Shown here: positions 11,355-22,550 of the stretch, piece after piece | Layout: each line of letters begins with the position of its first letter | Numbering within the stretch: position 1 is the first letter of the stretch | DNA from: Daedaleopsis sinensis | Lineage: Eukaryota; Basidiomycota; Agaricomycetes; Polyporales; Polyporaceae | Assembly (NCBI GenBank): GCA_033807695.1 | Contig: CM066302.1 | Coordinates: 4,650,001-4,714,000, forward strand | Reading direction: 5' to 3' | DNA: 64,000 nt | Notes under the pieces: model-generated | Told to the model about the DNA's origin: nothing | Database searches by the model: none | What the model saw: only the letters and a program-made list of their open reading frames with translations | Program-made: the position numbers and the translations under genes

Positions 11355-12968
11355 TCACGTCAATCTCCAGGTGAATGTCGCAGCGAACTCTTCCATGCTC
11401 TTCTCGTAAAACGGCACCATCCGGACGGCCTCCTTCTTCACCTGCATGCTCTCGTCCACCGTCGCAACGAAGACGACGCTCAGACTATCCAGCTTGGGTA
11501 GGTCCCGCATGGCGCGGCGCCGCATGCTCGCGAGCACGTAGTCCATCGCGTCCTCGTCCCAGTCGATGTACTCTATCTCCAGCGTCCGCAGGCACGGGAG
11601 GAGGAAGGGCGCGTACGCGTGCGCGACGTCCGCGTCGACCGTGGGCAGCGGCAGGTGCCTGCCCGCGAGCCCATCCCAGACCGGGCGCAGCGTGCGGCCC
11701 GGGTGGATGATGAGCGTGTGCACCGCCCGGAGCGCGGAGAAGACGAGGGTCCAGGTGGCGGGTTCACGCACCGATCGCGGCAGGCAGAAGATGTAGACCT
11801 CTTCGAGCGGGGCGTGGACGAAGAGGTGGGCGAGCTCCGCGAGCGCGTGCGGGGTGTAGCCCTCCACTTCCATCTGCTCCCAGTCGAGCACGAGCACGAG
11901 CGAGCCGGCGCCGAAGGGGTCGCTAGGGTCGGACCACGTTCTGAGGTTCATGCCGTTCTCGTCGAGTTCGCCGTCGAAACTGGCGTACTTGAGGGTCCGT
12001 ATGACGGATAGACTGCTCAGGTCTTCCGGGAGCATAGACGTGAACAGCCTTTGTGCGTTGTTAGGGTCGACATCTGGATCGATTTGGCCGAACACGCGGA
12101 GGATGATGGTCGGTGGCAGATGGACTGCAGATAAAAACTGCCGGCAGAGCGCGGGGGGCTCGCGAACAGTCAGCCTCTGGAGGCGTGGTAGAAGCACCGC
12201 CCGAGAGAAGCCGGCCTGGACGTGATGGGCGATGGTCGTCAAGAATTCGTGGAGGCGGAGGTCTTCGAGCTCGTTGCAGCCCTCGAGAACGTCGAGGAAC
12301 CGATCGAATGTGAGATACGTGTCGAGCGCTGTGCAGTTGCGCAGATTGAGATATCGCATGCGGGCGAGGGCGGGCAGCGTCCATGCCACGGCCATGTTCT
12401 GAAGGCGAATCGAACGAAGAGACGGGAAACAAGAATCGATGGAGTCGATGGGAATTGGGTGGTGGTAGCTCGTGAAGTCCCTCCGTGACGGTTCGAAATG
12501 GACACGGAGCTCGCTGAGGACCAACATCGGGGTCTGGAGAAGGGGTTGCAGCGCAGGAAGATCGCAGCGCTTGAGGGGTGGGAGGAGGAGCTTTCGCAGA
12601 CGGTGAGCCTGAGAGATGATGAGCGGGATGGAATCGATCGCAGGATCCCGTTGGTGGAAGTAGAGCTCGAGAGGAGCATTGCGTGAGCGTTCTACGGCGA
12701 GTCGGAGCCAAGCGGTGTTGTGCCTGACGTCGACGACCTGCCATAGGACGGGGGTCTCCAAAGCGATATTGCGCCAATGGCGACATACAAGCATAAGGGA
12801 GGGCCACCTTGCAGCACACAGAAAATCACGATGGTGCTTGTGATAGTATCCGCGTCCGAGTTCTGAGAAGCAGACGGGATTTCCGCTGGTGTGCATTTGA
12901 AAAATTTCTACTAGTATCTCGTCGGGGAGATCATGGATGGGCGCAATGCCACTGATTTCGGTGGACAT
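11355..12968 (-). CDS. F-box family protein, copy 5
   Basis: Intact single-exon frame of 537 residues from the ATG at 12968 (MSTEISGIAPIHDLPDEIL). The F-box-like motif occupies residues 13-75 (LPDEILVEIFQMH, then LMLVCRHWRNIALETPVLW). Downstream leucine-rich segments (RMRYLNLRNCTALD, LEDLRLHEFL) match the other copies. It is the most diverged of the three minus-strand copies in the last third, where the coding DNA is also more GC-rich. Expected role: SCF substrate adaptor, target unknown. Confidence 0.85.
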   Translation of the reverse strand: MSTEISGIAPIHDLPDEILVEIFQMHTSGNPVCFSELGRGYYHKHHRDFLCAARWPSLMLVCRHWRNIALETPVLWQVVDVRHNTAWLRLAVERSRNAPLELYFHQRDPAIDSIPLIISQAHRLRKLLLPPLKRCDLPALQPLLQTPMLVLSELRVHFEPSRRDFTSYHHPIPIDSIDSCFPSLRSIRLQNMAVAWTLPALARMRYLNLRNCTALDTYLTFDRFLDVLEGCNELEDLRLHEFLTTIAHHVQAGFSRAVLLPRLQRLTVREPPALCRQFLSAVHLPPTIILRVFGQIDPDVDPNNAQRLFTSMLPEDLSSLSVIRTLKYASFDGELDENGMNLRTWSDPSDPFGAGSLVLVLDWEQMEVEGYTPHALAELAHLFVHAPLEEVYIFCLPRSVREPATWTLVFSALRAVHTLIIHPGRTLRPVWDGLAGRHLPLPTVDADVAHAYAPFLLPCLRTLEIEYIDWDEDAMDYVLASMRRRAMRDLPKLDSLSVVFVATVDESMQVKKEAVRMVPFYEKSMEEFAATFTWRLT

Positions 12969-13654
12969 CGTACATACTACGAGGATGCATATGTCAGTAA
13001 GTTAGTTTCGCCTCGAACACAGTATACGTAGATTGAACCGTACCAGATCCCTGTAAGCCTCAGGCCGCGGCAGAATACTCGAGTATGAGAGCGAAACGGT
13101 GACGAGAGGATGGGTGCTGCTTCGGAGAGCAAGTTGGCAAAGATGAACTGGCAGTTGGCGGATCACTACGCTCGGATAACTCCGACGTGGACCAAATCAG
13201 GGAACCTAGACGCGCGGAGGGTCCTTGCCTCCTCCTCCCATCATCTTTTCTTGGATCTGATAACCTCGTATCGAGTCTGAGTCCGACGCGAACACGTGTT
13301 GGAGACTACTGCTTCCGGCGAACTGTGAGGGTCAGAGACTTGCTATATTCCTTGTCTGCTGAGTTCTTTCATCTTCGGGGTCCGATCTTATACTCTCACT
13401 CGCGACGTTTGTCAGGCATGGGTTAGGGTCTCTAGGTATGACGCGGGTTGGGAGCGGATGGGGTGGCTGTCGGTCGCGTTGGGTGCAGCGACTGCCCGAA
13501 GAAGACGTCGAGGATAATGGATGACGTCGATGGCCTCGCTCCACGACGTCCGCCTGCGTCACTGCAGTTGGGGTATATAACCACCCTCCGTCGACATCCA
13601 CGTCCCTCTCTCTCTCCGTTCTAACCACCACGTCTCCGCTCTAACGACCACGAC
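12969..13654. other. Intergenic region before the HAM1-like gene
   Basis: The left 250 bases are a diverged copy of the F-box 5' leader. The right part is the HAM1 promoter. No gene seen. Confidence 0.5.
13573..13579 (+). promoter_or_regulatory. TATA-like box of the HAM1-like gene
   Basis: A GTATATAA string sits about 75 bases before the start codon and is followed by a CT-rich stretch (CCCTCTCTCTCTCC), a common arrangement at fungal transcription start sites. Inferred from sequence only. Confidence 0.5.
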
Positions 13655-16226
13655 ATGATGGACAAGTCTTCGTCTGTAATCGCCGCCTTCAACGCCGGCA
13701 AGCTCCCCACTCAGAAGCAGATCTCTACTGCCCTCGACCATCTCCTCGATTCCCCCTTTCTCACCAACGAGCCTTCCACCGACATCGCAGAGCTCAGCGC
13801 ACAGGGAAAACAGCTCCAGGACGGCGTCCGCAACCTTCTCTCCGCGTACAAGCAGCTTGTAGAGGCCAAGAATGGTGAGCCCTCCCTCTTACTGCTATCG
13901 TTTCGTTCCTCATATGCTCTCTCTAGCCGACAACCTCGTACAGGAATCCTTATGGCACCTCTCCGAGGCCGACCTCGCCAACACCGAGCTCACTTCCGCC
14001 TCTATGGACATCGACTCTGACCAGGCAGCCGCCGACTCCCGCGCTCTCGCCCGCGCCCTCCGCACCCTCGTCTCCATCTTCTGGGAGAATGTCTCCGAAG
14101 AGGGCCAATCCGTCTTCCACGACTTCGCCTCCTTCATGCGTCTCGCCATCGCCGACGCCGCAGAGCACGTCAGTGACGGCGCCCAGCACGCCGCCGATTC
14201 CCTCCGCAAAGTCGACAAGGACGTTCAGGACGGCCAACGGAACGAACTCGGCATGAAGAGGAAGGCAGACGACGACCCGGAGGATGCCGACGTGAGGGTC
14301 AAGTTCGAGCGCGCCATGGACTCCACCAAGGAGGTCGGCTCAAAGGCTATCGGTGCCGGTCAGGTCGTCGTCGCCACAGGCCAGGACATGGCTGACCGTA
14401 CAAGCTCTAGACTGGAGGATGCATACTTCAAGGTATGTTTCCGTTTTCGTTATCTCTTGATCCCTCAACCGACCATCTCTCCCTTCTCAGATTTGCGATC
14501 GCGCCCAAGGCGACGAATCGTACCACAGCGCTATTGCCACCATCTTCGATCTCGCCAAAAAATGGGTCCACCGTTCGCTCGACTCTGCAGGCAACGTCAA
14601 CCAGGACACCTCCCTCGACGCGTTTATCGACGACCCCACGCCCGAGAAGCATCTCATCACAGCCATCCGCGGTCTCCGCCAGTTCCTCGAACGTCTCGCG
14701 GGCGACAAGTCTCTCGACGGTTTCTTCTCTGCCCTCCGCGTCTGCGGTGTCGACATCCAGCAAGACCCCGCCATCCGCTCGTGGTGCGACCAGTTCATCG
14801 CCCACCTCCGCAAGAGCCTCGACGAGCGCGGGTACGCACGCAGCGACGAGGCGAAGCAGAAGACCAAGAAGCTCCAGAAGGAGTGGAAGGAGCTCCTCGA
14901 CAAGGACTCGGACAAGGGTCGCGCGTGGAAGAAGGACGTTGCCGCGCTCAAGCGCGAGGCCGATGCGTTCCAGAGCGGCTTCGAGAAGGACGAGGACCTC
15001 CGCCGCGTTCGCCGCGCGCGTTCCAAACTCGGCGAGGACATCGAGAACAGCTTGCTCGTCGCTGCGAGCACCGGCACGCAGACGCTCATGGAGCGTGCGC
15101 CCTGGTTCTGGCAAGACGTCTTCAACGTTTACCTCCCTAAGCTCGCCGCGTCCATCAAGGACATCCCTATCCCGAGGTGCGCGTTCTCGTTCTACGCGGT
15201 GCACGTTTGCTGACATTTACGCGTAGAACCGAATACAAGGACAACGAGACCGAGTTCGTGCTCGAGAACCTCGACGTCTCCAAGTTCTCCCTCCTCCCGG
15301 GGCACGTCTACATCCGCAACATCACGGACATCGACATCAAGGCGCCGGTCGCTGGCAAGACCGACACCTCCGTCGGCACGCTCACCCGGGTGTACATGCA
15401 GGGCCTCCAGATCCAGATCAAGGAGGTCTCATTCTACTACTACGACAAGACGGCGACCGTCGGGCCCGCCGAGTACAACGGGCTCCTCGAGTTCACGCTC
15501 CCGCCCAACGGCGTCGACATCGACATCGTCGTGCGCTCGCTCCCGAACTCGCCCGAGGGACTCCAGGAACGCTCTCGCCACGCGGGCTTCCTCGACGTAC
15601 AACGTGTCGACGTGAAGGTCTCGGACGAGCTCGACCTCTCTGTGCGCGAGTCGAACCACCAGATCCTCGTGTCCGTGTTCAAGACAGTCATGGTCTCGCG
15701 CTTCCGGGAGGCGCTGCAGACGGTGCTCGAGCAGCAGATCCGGGGCGCGCTGCAGTACGCGGACGCGTTCGCGTGGGACGTCGGGCGGCGTGCGGACGTG
15801 TTCGCGGACACGGGGCTGCCGCGCGGCGCGAGCCTGGTCGCGGGCTTCTGGTCGGAGCTCGGGCACCTGCACAAGACGGGCGAGGGCGGGCTGTTCTCGG
15901 GCTGGAAGGCGACGGGCACGGGGATCATCAAGGACGACGAGGCGTCGGAGGCGACGTTCGCGATGGGCGCGGAGCCGCAGGTGCTGTCGGGCGAGAAGCG
16001 CGGGCCGAAGGGGACGTTCTCGGAGAGCGTGAAGGAGCGCGTGGAGAGGAACACGGACATGGACGTCGACGCGCACGTCGCGAACGCGAAGGGCGTCGCG
16101 CAGCAGGCGGGGGAGACGGTGAAGGAGACGGTGCAGGCGGTGAAGGGCTGGAAGGACACCGTCGACCGCAAGGTCCAGGAGGAGAAGGCCAAGGACGGTT
16201 GGGAGAGCTCCGCGTTCGACTGGTGA
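13655..16226 (+). CDS. HAM1-like protein (BPI/LBP-like lipid-binding family)
   Basis: Four exons join cleanly: 13655-13874, 13927-14432, 14491-15176 and 15227-16226, with introns of 52, 58 and 50 nt, giving 803 residues. The start MMDKSSSVIAAFNAGKLPT and the following helical region match the HAM1-like N-terminal domain. The last exon holds the HAM1 C-terminal domain (LLPGHVYIRNITDIDIKAP, then a beta-rich stretch to about residue 660). It ends in an amphipathic helix-rich tail (DMDVDAHVANAKGVAQQ). Fungal HAM1-like proteins resemble bactericidal/permeability-increasing and other lipid-transfer folds; their cellular role is poorly known, and a link to hyphal fusion is suggested only by the family name. 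The gene looks intact. Degraded pieces of its 3' part occur at 21330-21540 and 48520-48850. Confidence 0.85.
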
Positions 16227-16419
16227 GCGTCTGCTTCTGTTTCTGGGACTGTTATCAAGGGCAAATGTACGTGTATACTGTAATCGCGCTACTCTAACAC
16301 ACGATGGTTTATGCTCGAGCTCGCGTGTCGGTTTTGGTTCCAACTATCACGAAATTGAATTCACAGCGCTCAATCGCGTCGTCAGCGTCGATATCGGACC
16401 CTCTTCCTCCTCCACCACG

Positions 16420-16973
16420 ATGTCTAGTACATTGCCCGCAGTTTCCACACGCACTGGCCGTCGTCGCTCGCCCGAGTTCAAGTTTGTCCCCCAGGGCAAG
16501 TCAGTAGCTCGCGCTTGGGCGATCGAGCTCGACGAAGAGTGCCTCTATCGGTGGGGCATCGCTCTCTACGACGAGCTGCACCCCGGCACGCGCGCGACCA
16601 AGTCTCCGGACGAGATTCGCAAGTTCATCCACGACTGGAGGCTCATGACCGCGGAGCGCATGGCGTACCTCACGTACTGCAAGTTCCCCGACCTCCCTCG
16701 CCTCGAGCGCAACGTGCTCGTTATCCAACATTTTGCTGGGATGAAGTGGTTGTTCGTGTTGAAGGACGACAGCTCGCGGGAAGCGTTCGGTGCGCTGGTT
16801 ACCCCGGAGCACGTGGAGAGTGTGCGGGAGTTTCTGGGGCTGGAGAGCGTGGGCTTGGGCCGTGGCGGGGGCGCGATGTGGTTCGACGTCGCTCGGCGGA
16901 TTAATGGTGCGTGGTTGGCTTCTGCTGCAAGTTCCCGACTCATCCATCACTCGCTGCAGGTTACTGTGACTGA
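16420..16973 (+). CDS. Small lineage-specific protein, copy 1
   Basis: The ATG at 16420 opens MSSTLPAVSTRTGRRRSPEF. Exon 1 runs to 16906; a GT-AG intron of 53 nt (16907-16959) leads to a tiny last exon, 16960-16973, that adds only Y-C-D and a stop. The protein has 166 residues. I prefer this to reading through the donor because the neighbouring paralogue (17272-17765) has its donor at the same place and also ends C-D-stop right after its acceptor. The body has conserved segments such as GKSVARAWAIELDEECLYRW and FPDLPRLERNVL and a central WLFVLK strand, so it looks like a small alpha/beta domain. No family was recognised. Nothing suggests secretion or membrane segments. Confidence 0.7.
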
Positions 16974-17271
16974 AGTGCTGTGCCACGGGCATCCGCGTTC
17001 AGCGAGACTTCGCGCGCACGAAAGTTCCCTGTGCGTACACCGTTGTACGCGCCACAGATTGAGCCCTTTCAATATACGTCCGGCTGGTAGCCCTGTTACA
17101 CCAATCATGCAAGATTACATCCAGCTCTGCAAAGCCTTGTGAGTCGCGGTTGCATCATTCGGGGCCCGGGCAGCAGGTCGGACGCGCAGTGTATCCGACC
17201 AGAGCGCCTATCGGTGTAGATCATATATATGGAGCGTCGACAGTAGCGGGACTCTAAGTAATCCCCCCACG

Positions 17272-17765
17272 ATGTCTGCTCATGCATTCACCACAGCCTC
17301 CACACGCACTGGCCGTCGCTCACCCGAGTTCAAGTACGTTCCCCAGGGAAGATCAGTCGCTCGCGCTTGGGCACTCGAGCTCGACGCAGAGTGCCTCTAT
17401 CGGTGGGGCGACACTCTCTCTACGACGAGATATCTCCAGGCACCCGTGCGACCAAGTCCCCCGACGAGATTCGCGCCTTCCTCCGCGGATGGAATCTCAT
17501 CGTCGCGCAGCATATGGCGTACGTGACATACTACAAGTTCCCCGACCTCCCTCGCCTCGAGCCCAACGTGCTCGCCCTCAGTCGTCGCATTGGGTTGCAG
17601 TGGCTGTTCGTGTTGAAGCCTGAGGACGACACGCGAGCTGTCGTCCTAAGGGTCAGCAAGGATGCGCAGTGGTTCGACGTGTCTCGTCGAATCAGTGGTG
17701 AGTGTACACGGCGGTTGCTCTGCTCACCGACTCATCCATCATCATTCCCTGTAGAGTGTGACTGA
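17272..17765 (+). pseudogene. Small lineage-specific protein, copy 2, with 2-nt frameshift
   Basis: A tandem paralogue of 16420-16973, starting at the ATG at 17272 (MSAHAFTTASTRTGRRSPEF). Two extra bases in a CTCTCTCT run near 17413-17420 shift the frame. After that point the homologous protein resumes in the other frame (YDEISPGTRATKSPDEIR to WFDVSRRIS). The donor after 17697 and acceptor before 17755 are conserved, again leaving only C-D-stop in the last exon. A TATA-like string lies at about 17222-17231. The dinucleotide slip could be a real mutation or a sequencing error in a CT repeat; everything else in the gene is well conserved. Confidence 0.65.
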
Positions 17766-19051
17766 AGTGCCGTGCTGTAGGCATGAGACTTTCAGCGAGA
17801 TTCGCGCATGCGAACTATCCCTGTGCGTTCCATCGACATCGCCCCCCATCTCAAGCTTGCGCTTTGGCTGATGTAGGCGATCACTAGCGCTGGGTCGGGT
17901 ACTTCAGCGAATACAAGTGTCTGGACGCTCCTTAACTCTCCCTGCAGGATTCAACGAAGCTCTCCTTCCTCCAGACTCGTTTGAAAGCATTCATTTTAAG
18001 CAGGGAAACTTCTTCTCGGACATTCCTGCGACATGAAGCCTGAAGTCTCCTATCGCGGCTACAACAACCAGGCCGTGTGAGTTCAGAAGGTGCGTCCTGT
18101 AACTCGTCGCTAACGGACACTAGTGCAGTTCTAGAACATTTTTACGCACACTCCGCCGACGTGTCAAGTAACACTCTGCTTACCGAACATGCACATGTAA
18201 CAGTCGCAGTACCATCCTATGCGGAGAAGGGGGCGTATGGTGGGACTGTCGCGCCCGTAAGCCCCTGTCGGTGTTGCAGCCACTCAGCTCCCAGTCCTCT
18301 CAGCCCCCGACGTCTCCAAGGTCACCTCCCGCTTCAGCCCGGACGAGCTCGTCGACCTAATGGCGGACGTCTCGGCGCAAACCACGGCGGAAATGGGCTG
18401 GATGGCATGGAATGCCTATGGATGACGGTTAGCAACCCCTATTCGCTGCGCTCAGGCTGCTCGACACGACATCCTACCGTCGTTGTTCGGCTTTTGTACA
18501 TTGCATCCACGCGCACTCCAGCGAGCTCTAAGGAGTCCTTTACGCGGATGACTAGGAAATAATGGAGGAGATGACGCTGGTACCCATGCACTACATACCG
18601 TTGTCGGTGAGTACCCCTCTGGCCTTCATGCACTCGGTCGAACACGACTTCTTCGCATCAACCTGCCCCCTTCTATCCCTACATTGTGATGACACTCTGC
18701 TCTCACACACTGAATTCGTATCCCATACTCGTCTCGAGAGTACACTCCTCTCATTCTCCTTTCCACACCTTTCTCAGACTGTGGAGGCTGCTCCTCCGGT
18801 CCGTTCCCATCCCTGCTGTGGCACACTGCATCACATACATGGGAACAACATCCCTCGGGACAACCACGGGTTAAACAGCCCATTCTTCCGTACAAGGGAC
18901 CCTCCGCCCTGTATTTCTGCCCCTTGTATCTGTGCCCACACTGGGCGTTCGGCTGCCTGCAAATTTGAATAAGCGCGGGTGGCTCCGATTAACGCCGATT
19001 TGTGATGCACCGCGCCGATGCGGTGCAGCCTCCGTCGGTTTATTGGTCCGA
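17766..19051. other. Intergenic region with an exon-like relic
   Basis: Mostly without recognisable genes. At about 18295-18425 the plus strand reads DVSKVTSRFSPDELVDLM and MADVSAQTTAEMGWMAW before a stop, which looks like a stray exon of an unidentified protein gene. The rest shows nothing I can support. Confidence 0.35.
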
Positions 19052-19441
19052 TGAGTACTGAGATACGGGCCGATGCCGATCAGACGTGAATGGAGGATAT
19101 GTCGTTTCTGTCCAACTACTGAGGCTATCGAGGACGAGTCGCACATACTCTGGATATGTCTGGATGGACCACTGGTGAAGGGACGGCAGGAGATGTGGGA
19201 CTCCATGGAGACCGCCCGAACGGCCTTCCGGGAAGTCAGGTACAAGCTGACTGACAGCTCCCAACTCCTTCACTACATCATGCGCGACTCAACCCTCACC
19301 CTCATCTTCGCAAGATTTGTGCAACACACCTTCGACCGCTGCGAAGAGATTCCTCCCCTACGAATCTCGAACGAAACACAGCTCGCTGCGCTCCACGGCC
19401 CTGGGCCAGCGATATCCACGAGCGATAGTGTGCAGATTTAA
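19052..19441 (+). pseudogene. Retroelement-derived C-terminal fragment (zinc-knuckle tail)
   Basis: An open frame reads REWRICRFCPTTEAIEDESH then ILWICLDGP, that is C-x2-C followed by an acidic stretch, H and C. This layout is common at the C-terminal end of reverse-transcriptase/RNase H genes of non-LTR-like elements in agaricomycetes. A helical tail follows (LLHYIMRDSTLTLIFARFVQ) and ends at 19441. The upstream part of such an element is missing and the frame is closed 5' of about 19052, so this is a fragment. The assignment rests on motif layout only. Confidence 0.4.
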
Positions 19442-19849
19442 CCTGCTACGTCATTGTACCTGTCATTCAGTACGTCCATATCGACCTCGGTGCGGAACGC
19501 AATGCTCACGCGCCCTGGTTGAACGAAGGTTTACCTTCGTTGTTGATCGACTTGTTGTGCTTCCTGTGGCTGCACTATAGTCGGCGTACCGTTCGGACAG
19601 CTCGACATTCACTAGACATTTCAGTGTCTAAGGATTGTGGCGAGCAGGGGCAATGAGACGGTCGGGCATTCTAGTACTTGTCGTAGGCGTCATACACGTC
19701 AGTACGGGGCTGTCGTACGTAACGTGTACGGGCGTCTGAAAATACCCATCTCCTCCTCTTTACTTCTGCAGCGGTACGCCTTGTACACGATATTTGTGAG
19801 ACAGCTGCGTCGTTTGTCACCATCATAACATTCAATATGCATGCCCCGT

Positions 19850-19965
19850 TGTCCACGCCACAGATCGAGCCCTCTCCGTGCAGGATACGTCCGACGACTG
19901 GGCGTCCTGTTACAATTATCATGTGGATCCAGCTCTCCAAAGCCTTATGCTTGTGCGGAGTTGTG
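19850..19965 (+). repeat. Duplicate of the 3' flank of the small gene copy 1
   Basis: Bases 19850-19965 align in order with 17038-17145 downstream of the first small gene: CGCCACAGAT-GAGCCCT, ATACGTCCG, CCTGTTACA and ATCCAGCTCT-CAAAGCCTT blocks are shared. No coding part of that gene is beside it. Confidence 0.6.
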
Positions 19966-21329
19966 CTCTCGAGAGATCCAGCCAGACGTACTATTCGTGA
20001 GTGATCGACACAGTGCCTCCTGCATTGTGAATAAGCGTCACACTCAGCAGTCGGCGCTGGTGACCGCGACTAAGTAGTACTGTACGGTGCCCGCTACTAC
20101 TATTGCCGCCACTTTTGCAACCCAGCCACAAGGTTGGCCAGAGGCCGTGCAACGCTCCGACATGAATGCATGAACGTGAGTCTACAGCATTTATCTTGCT
20201 ATGGGGTCTCGTGTTGACAGTGCAGATACTTTACAGTGCACAGGTCATGATAGCACACATGGACACTGCGAAGGCGGAGCCTCGCCGTGCTCGCGCACGA
20301 TGTTATCTACGACGAAGTTCAGCATCAGCACATCCTCGACCGACCACGAGCAAAGCCCATACGACATGACACGCACCGCAAATGCCGCATTGTCACCCAG
20401 CTACAGACGTTCGTCAGCGTCGAGACCTTGATCGAGACTCGAGTGCATCGCCGGTAGCGCGAGCGTAAGGAGGTCCATCCGCACCGACTGCACGTCGACG
20501 GCAAGAGCGGCCTGCCGTGTCCGACCGCCTCGTCAGCTTTCGTATGAAACACTTTGACCGACCGGTCAGAAAGAAGAGCACGCACCCGATCCGCACGCGG
20601 TGGTTCAGTGGCCCGCGGGATGGTCCCCTGCGGGCACACCTCGCCCTTCCCCCGCTTCTCCCGCTCGTCCGGGTAGCTGACCTCGAACCGGCGCGTCCAT
20701 GGATCTTGGCTGAAGACGATGTGGAGCGTGAACTGCACGCACCCCGCCCGTGTGCGTGTGCGTGTGCTCCATTCGCGCTGCCGTTCACATCCTGCATCGG
20801 GAGGTATGGCGCGGGCTAGAGCACGGCGGAGACGACGATCGGCTCCCCGCACGGTGCGATTTGCGTCGCGCCGACGACTGGCCCCGGTTCCTGGTGGCTA
20901 GTGGTGGTGGTGGTGCTGCTCGCGCTCTCTCCGGGTCTCCACCCTAGGGCCGACCATACCAGAGCCGGACAGCTGCGCGACTGGCGTCTGCTAGAATGTC
21001 GTCGGGGACATGCGGGTCGGCGACGTGAAACCGAAAGCCTGTGTCGCGGGCGTGCCAGTGTGAGGGGTCGGGAGCTCCAGGACCGAGTCGATCGCGCTTG
21101 CATTGTCAGATTGTGAGTGCGTGTAGCCCGCGAGGTGGCTCACGGGTGGGATAGGGAGCGTCGTCGGCGAGCGGGGAAAGGAGACTTGGAACGCGATCGA
21201 CGGAGGGATGCACGGTTCGGGATGTTGAATGTCTGTCCGGAAACGCTAGCGCGGTGGGAGTCGTGCTCGAGTTCGGCGGCGGCGGTTGTCGTTCAAATTG
21301 GGCGGGGAGGTGGAGCTTTGGTGGCGGTT
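19966..21329. other. Intergenic/decayed region
   Basis: No gene I can defend. The minus strand at about 20600-20770 gives an exon-like stretch (CVQFTLHIVFSQDPWTRRF then EVSYPDEREKRGKGEV), but no family, start or clear splice signals were recognised. Confidence 0.3.
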
Positions 21330-21540
21330 CACGATAGAGTGCGAAGTGAAGGAGGAGAAGGCTGGGAGCTCTGCCTTCAAATGGTGAGCGTATGCTTGTT
21401 TTTAGAGGACAAACCAGTGTAATCGCGTTACTGTAACAAACGATCGCGTATGCTCTTGCACATATACCCACTGGAAGGGAGTGCGAACACGCCGTGGGTG
21501 TGTTTTTGGTCTGAACTATCACAAATCCCCAGTGCTCGGG
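21330..21540 (+). pseudogene. Remnant of the 3' end of a HAM1-like gene
   Basis: Bases 21330-21540 align with the last codons and 3' flank of the intact HAM1-like gene (about 16175-16350): a GGAGGAGAAGGC block, TGGTGAGCGT-TGCTT, GTAATCGCG-TACT-TAACA and AACTATCAC. The coding part is degraded. It implies a former second HAM1 copy downstream of the small-gene pair. Confidence 0.55.
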
Positions 21541-21776
21541 CGAGTAAATGACATTCGTGTGGGGACAGGCGTTTCGTGTAGTAGATAATACAGTTAGCAG
21601 GAGAGCTTAGGATGGAGACAGCAGTGACACTCAATGGAGCTGGCTCGGACAACAAGTACAGTGGACACGACAGGCAAACTTAACACGCGATCCCAAGGCA
21701 AGATCTGTAGACTCCGAGTCGTTCAGCTGTTATCCAGGAGATCTGAATAAGAACATGGACGTACTTGGGATATGCC

Positions 21777-22311
21777 TCATGCAGCCACACCAGACGGACG
21801 GAAGTAATGCGGACGCCTGACTGCGCGCGGCTTACTGCCGGGCATGTCGATGGGCAGGTCGAAGTCGACGAGCGCGCCGTGAGACGTGAGGCCAGGGGAT
21901 TCGGAGTCGGCGGCAGCGGAGAGAGCAGGTGCGGTGAAGCAGGAGGTAGAATCGGCTCCGTATGAGAAGGAGAAGGCTGGGGAAGGGGAAGAAGAGGCTG
22001 AGGGGGCGGGGGAGGAGAACTCGACGATGAGGACGGTGTTGATGTTCACGTCGCCGTGGAGGGTGTCGGCGCGCGTGAGGAGCGCGCGGTGGGCTAGAAG
22101 CAGCGGTTAGAACGACAGTGGGCGCGCGGGGAGGAGAAGTACCTTGTAGCGCGTCAAGTGTCGCGGTGGCTAGTTGGACTGTGCTCGTGGCTTTGAAGAG
22201 CGGGCGGGTGGTTACGGGTCGCAGACGGTTAGGGCGGCGAGGAGTCTGCGCTGGCGACGCAAGAGCGTCGGTGTCGGTCGAGGCGTGGTCGGCGGGTGTC
22301 GCGGGGGCCAT
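21777..22311 (-). CDS. Hypothetical protein, two exons
   Basis: Exon 1 is 22311-22143 (MAPATPADHASTDTDALASP), the intron 22142-22094 is 49 nt with GT-AG ends, and exon 2 is 22093-21777; phases match and give 161 residues. The central segment LDALQAHRALLTRADTLHGD followed by VNINTVLIVEF looks like a helix-turn-strand core. The ends are low-complexity (proline/alanine at the N-terminus, serine-rich in the middle). I do not recognise the family. It is divergent from ATG7 with 239 bases between start codons. Confidence 0.6.
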
Positions 22312-22550
22312 GAGGAGTCGGTAATCGAGCTCAGAGGCTCGGTCAACGAGGAGGAGAAGGAGGAGGTGGAGGACACAGCCACCGACGCGTCCTGGCGATC
22401 GACGCGTGTCGTAATGTTCACACGGTGGATGCTTTCCGTATTGGGCGCATACAGATCCCCGACTTTATCTCTTTCTCCTCCTCCTCCCATCTCCCCCCGC
22501 CTGTGCCTCACACGACCGCACGTGTTGTACGACCAGCGACGACCTCGAAG
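22312..22550. promoter_or_regulatory. Shared divergent promoter region
   Basis: Only 239 bases separate the start codons of the minus-strand hypothetical gene and ATG7. The plus-strand side contains a TTCTCCTCCTCCTCCCAT pyrimidine tract before the ATG7 start. Co-regulation is inferred only from the spacing. Confidence 0.45.

Noticed and set aside
21777..22049. A single-exon minus-strand gene starting at 22049
   Set aside because: Joining to the upstream exon across a 49-nt GT-AG intron gives a better start and keeps phase.
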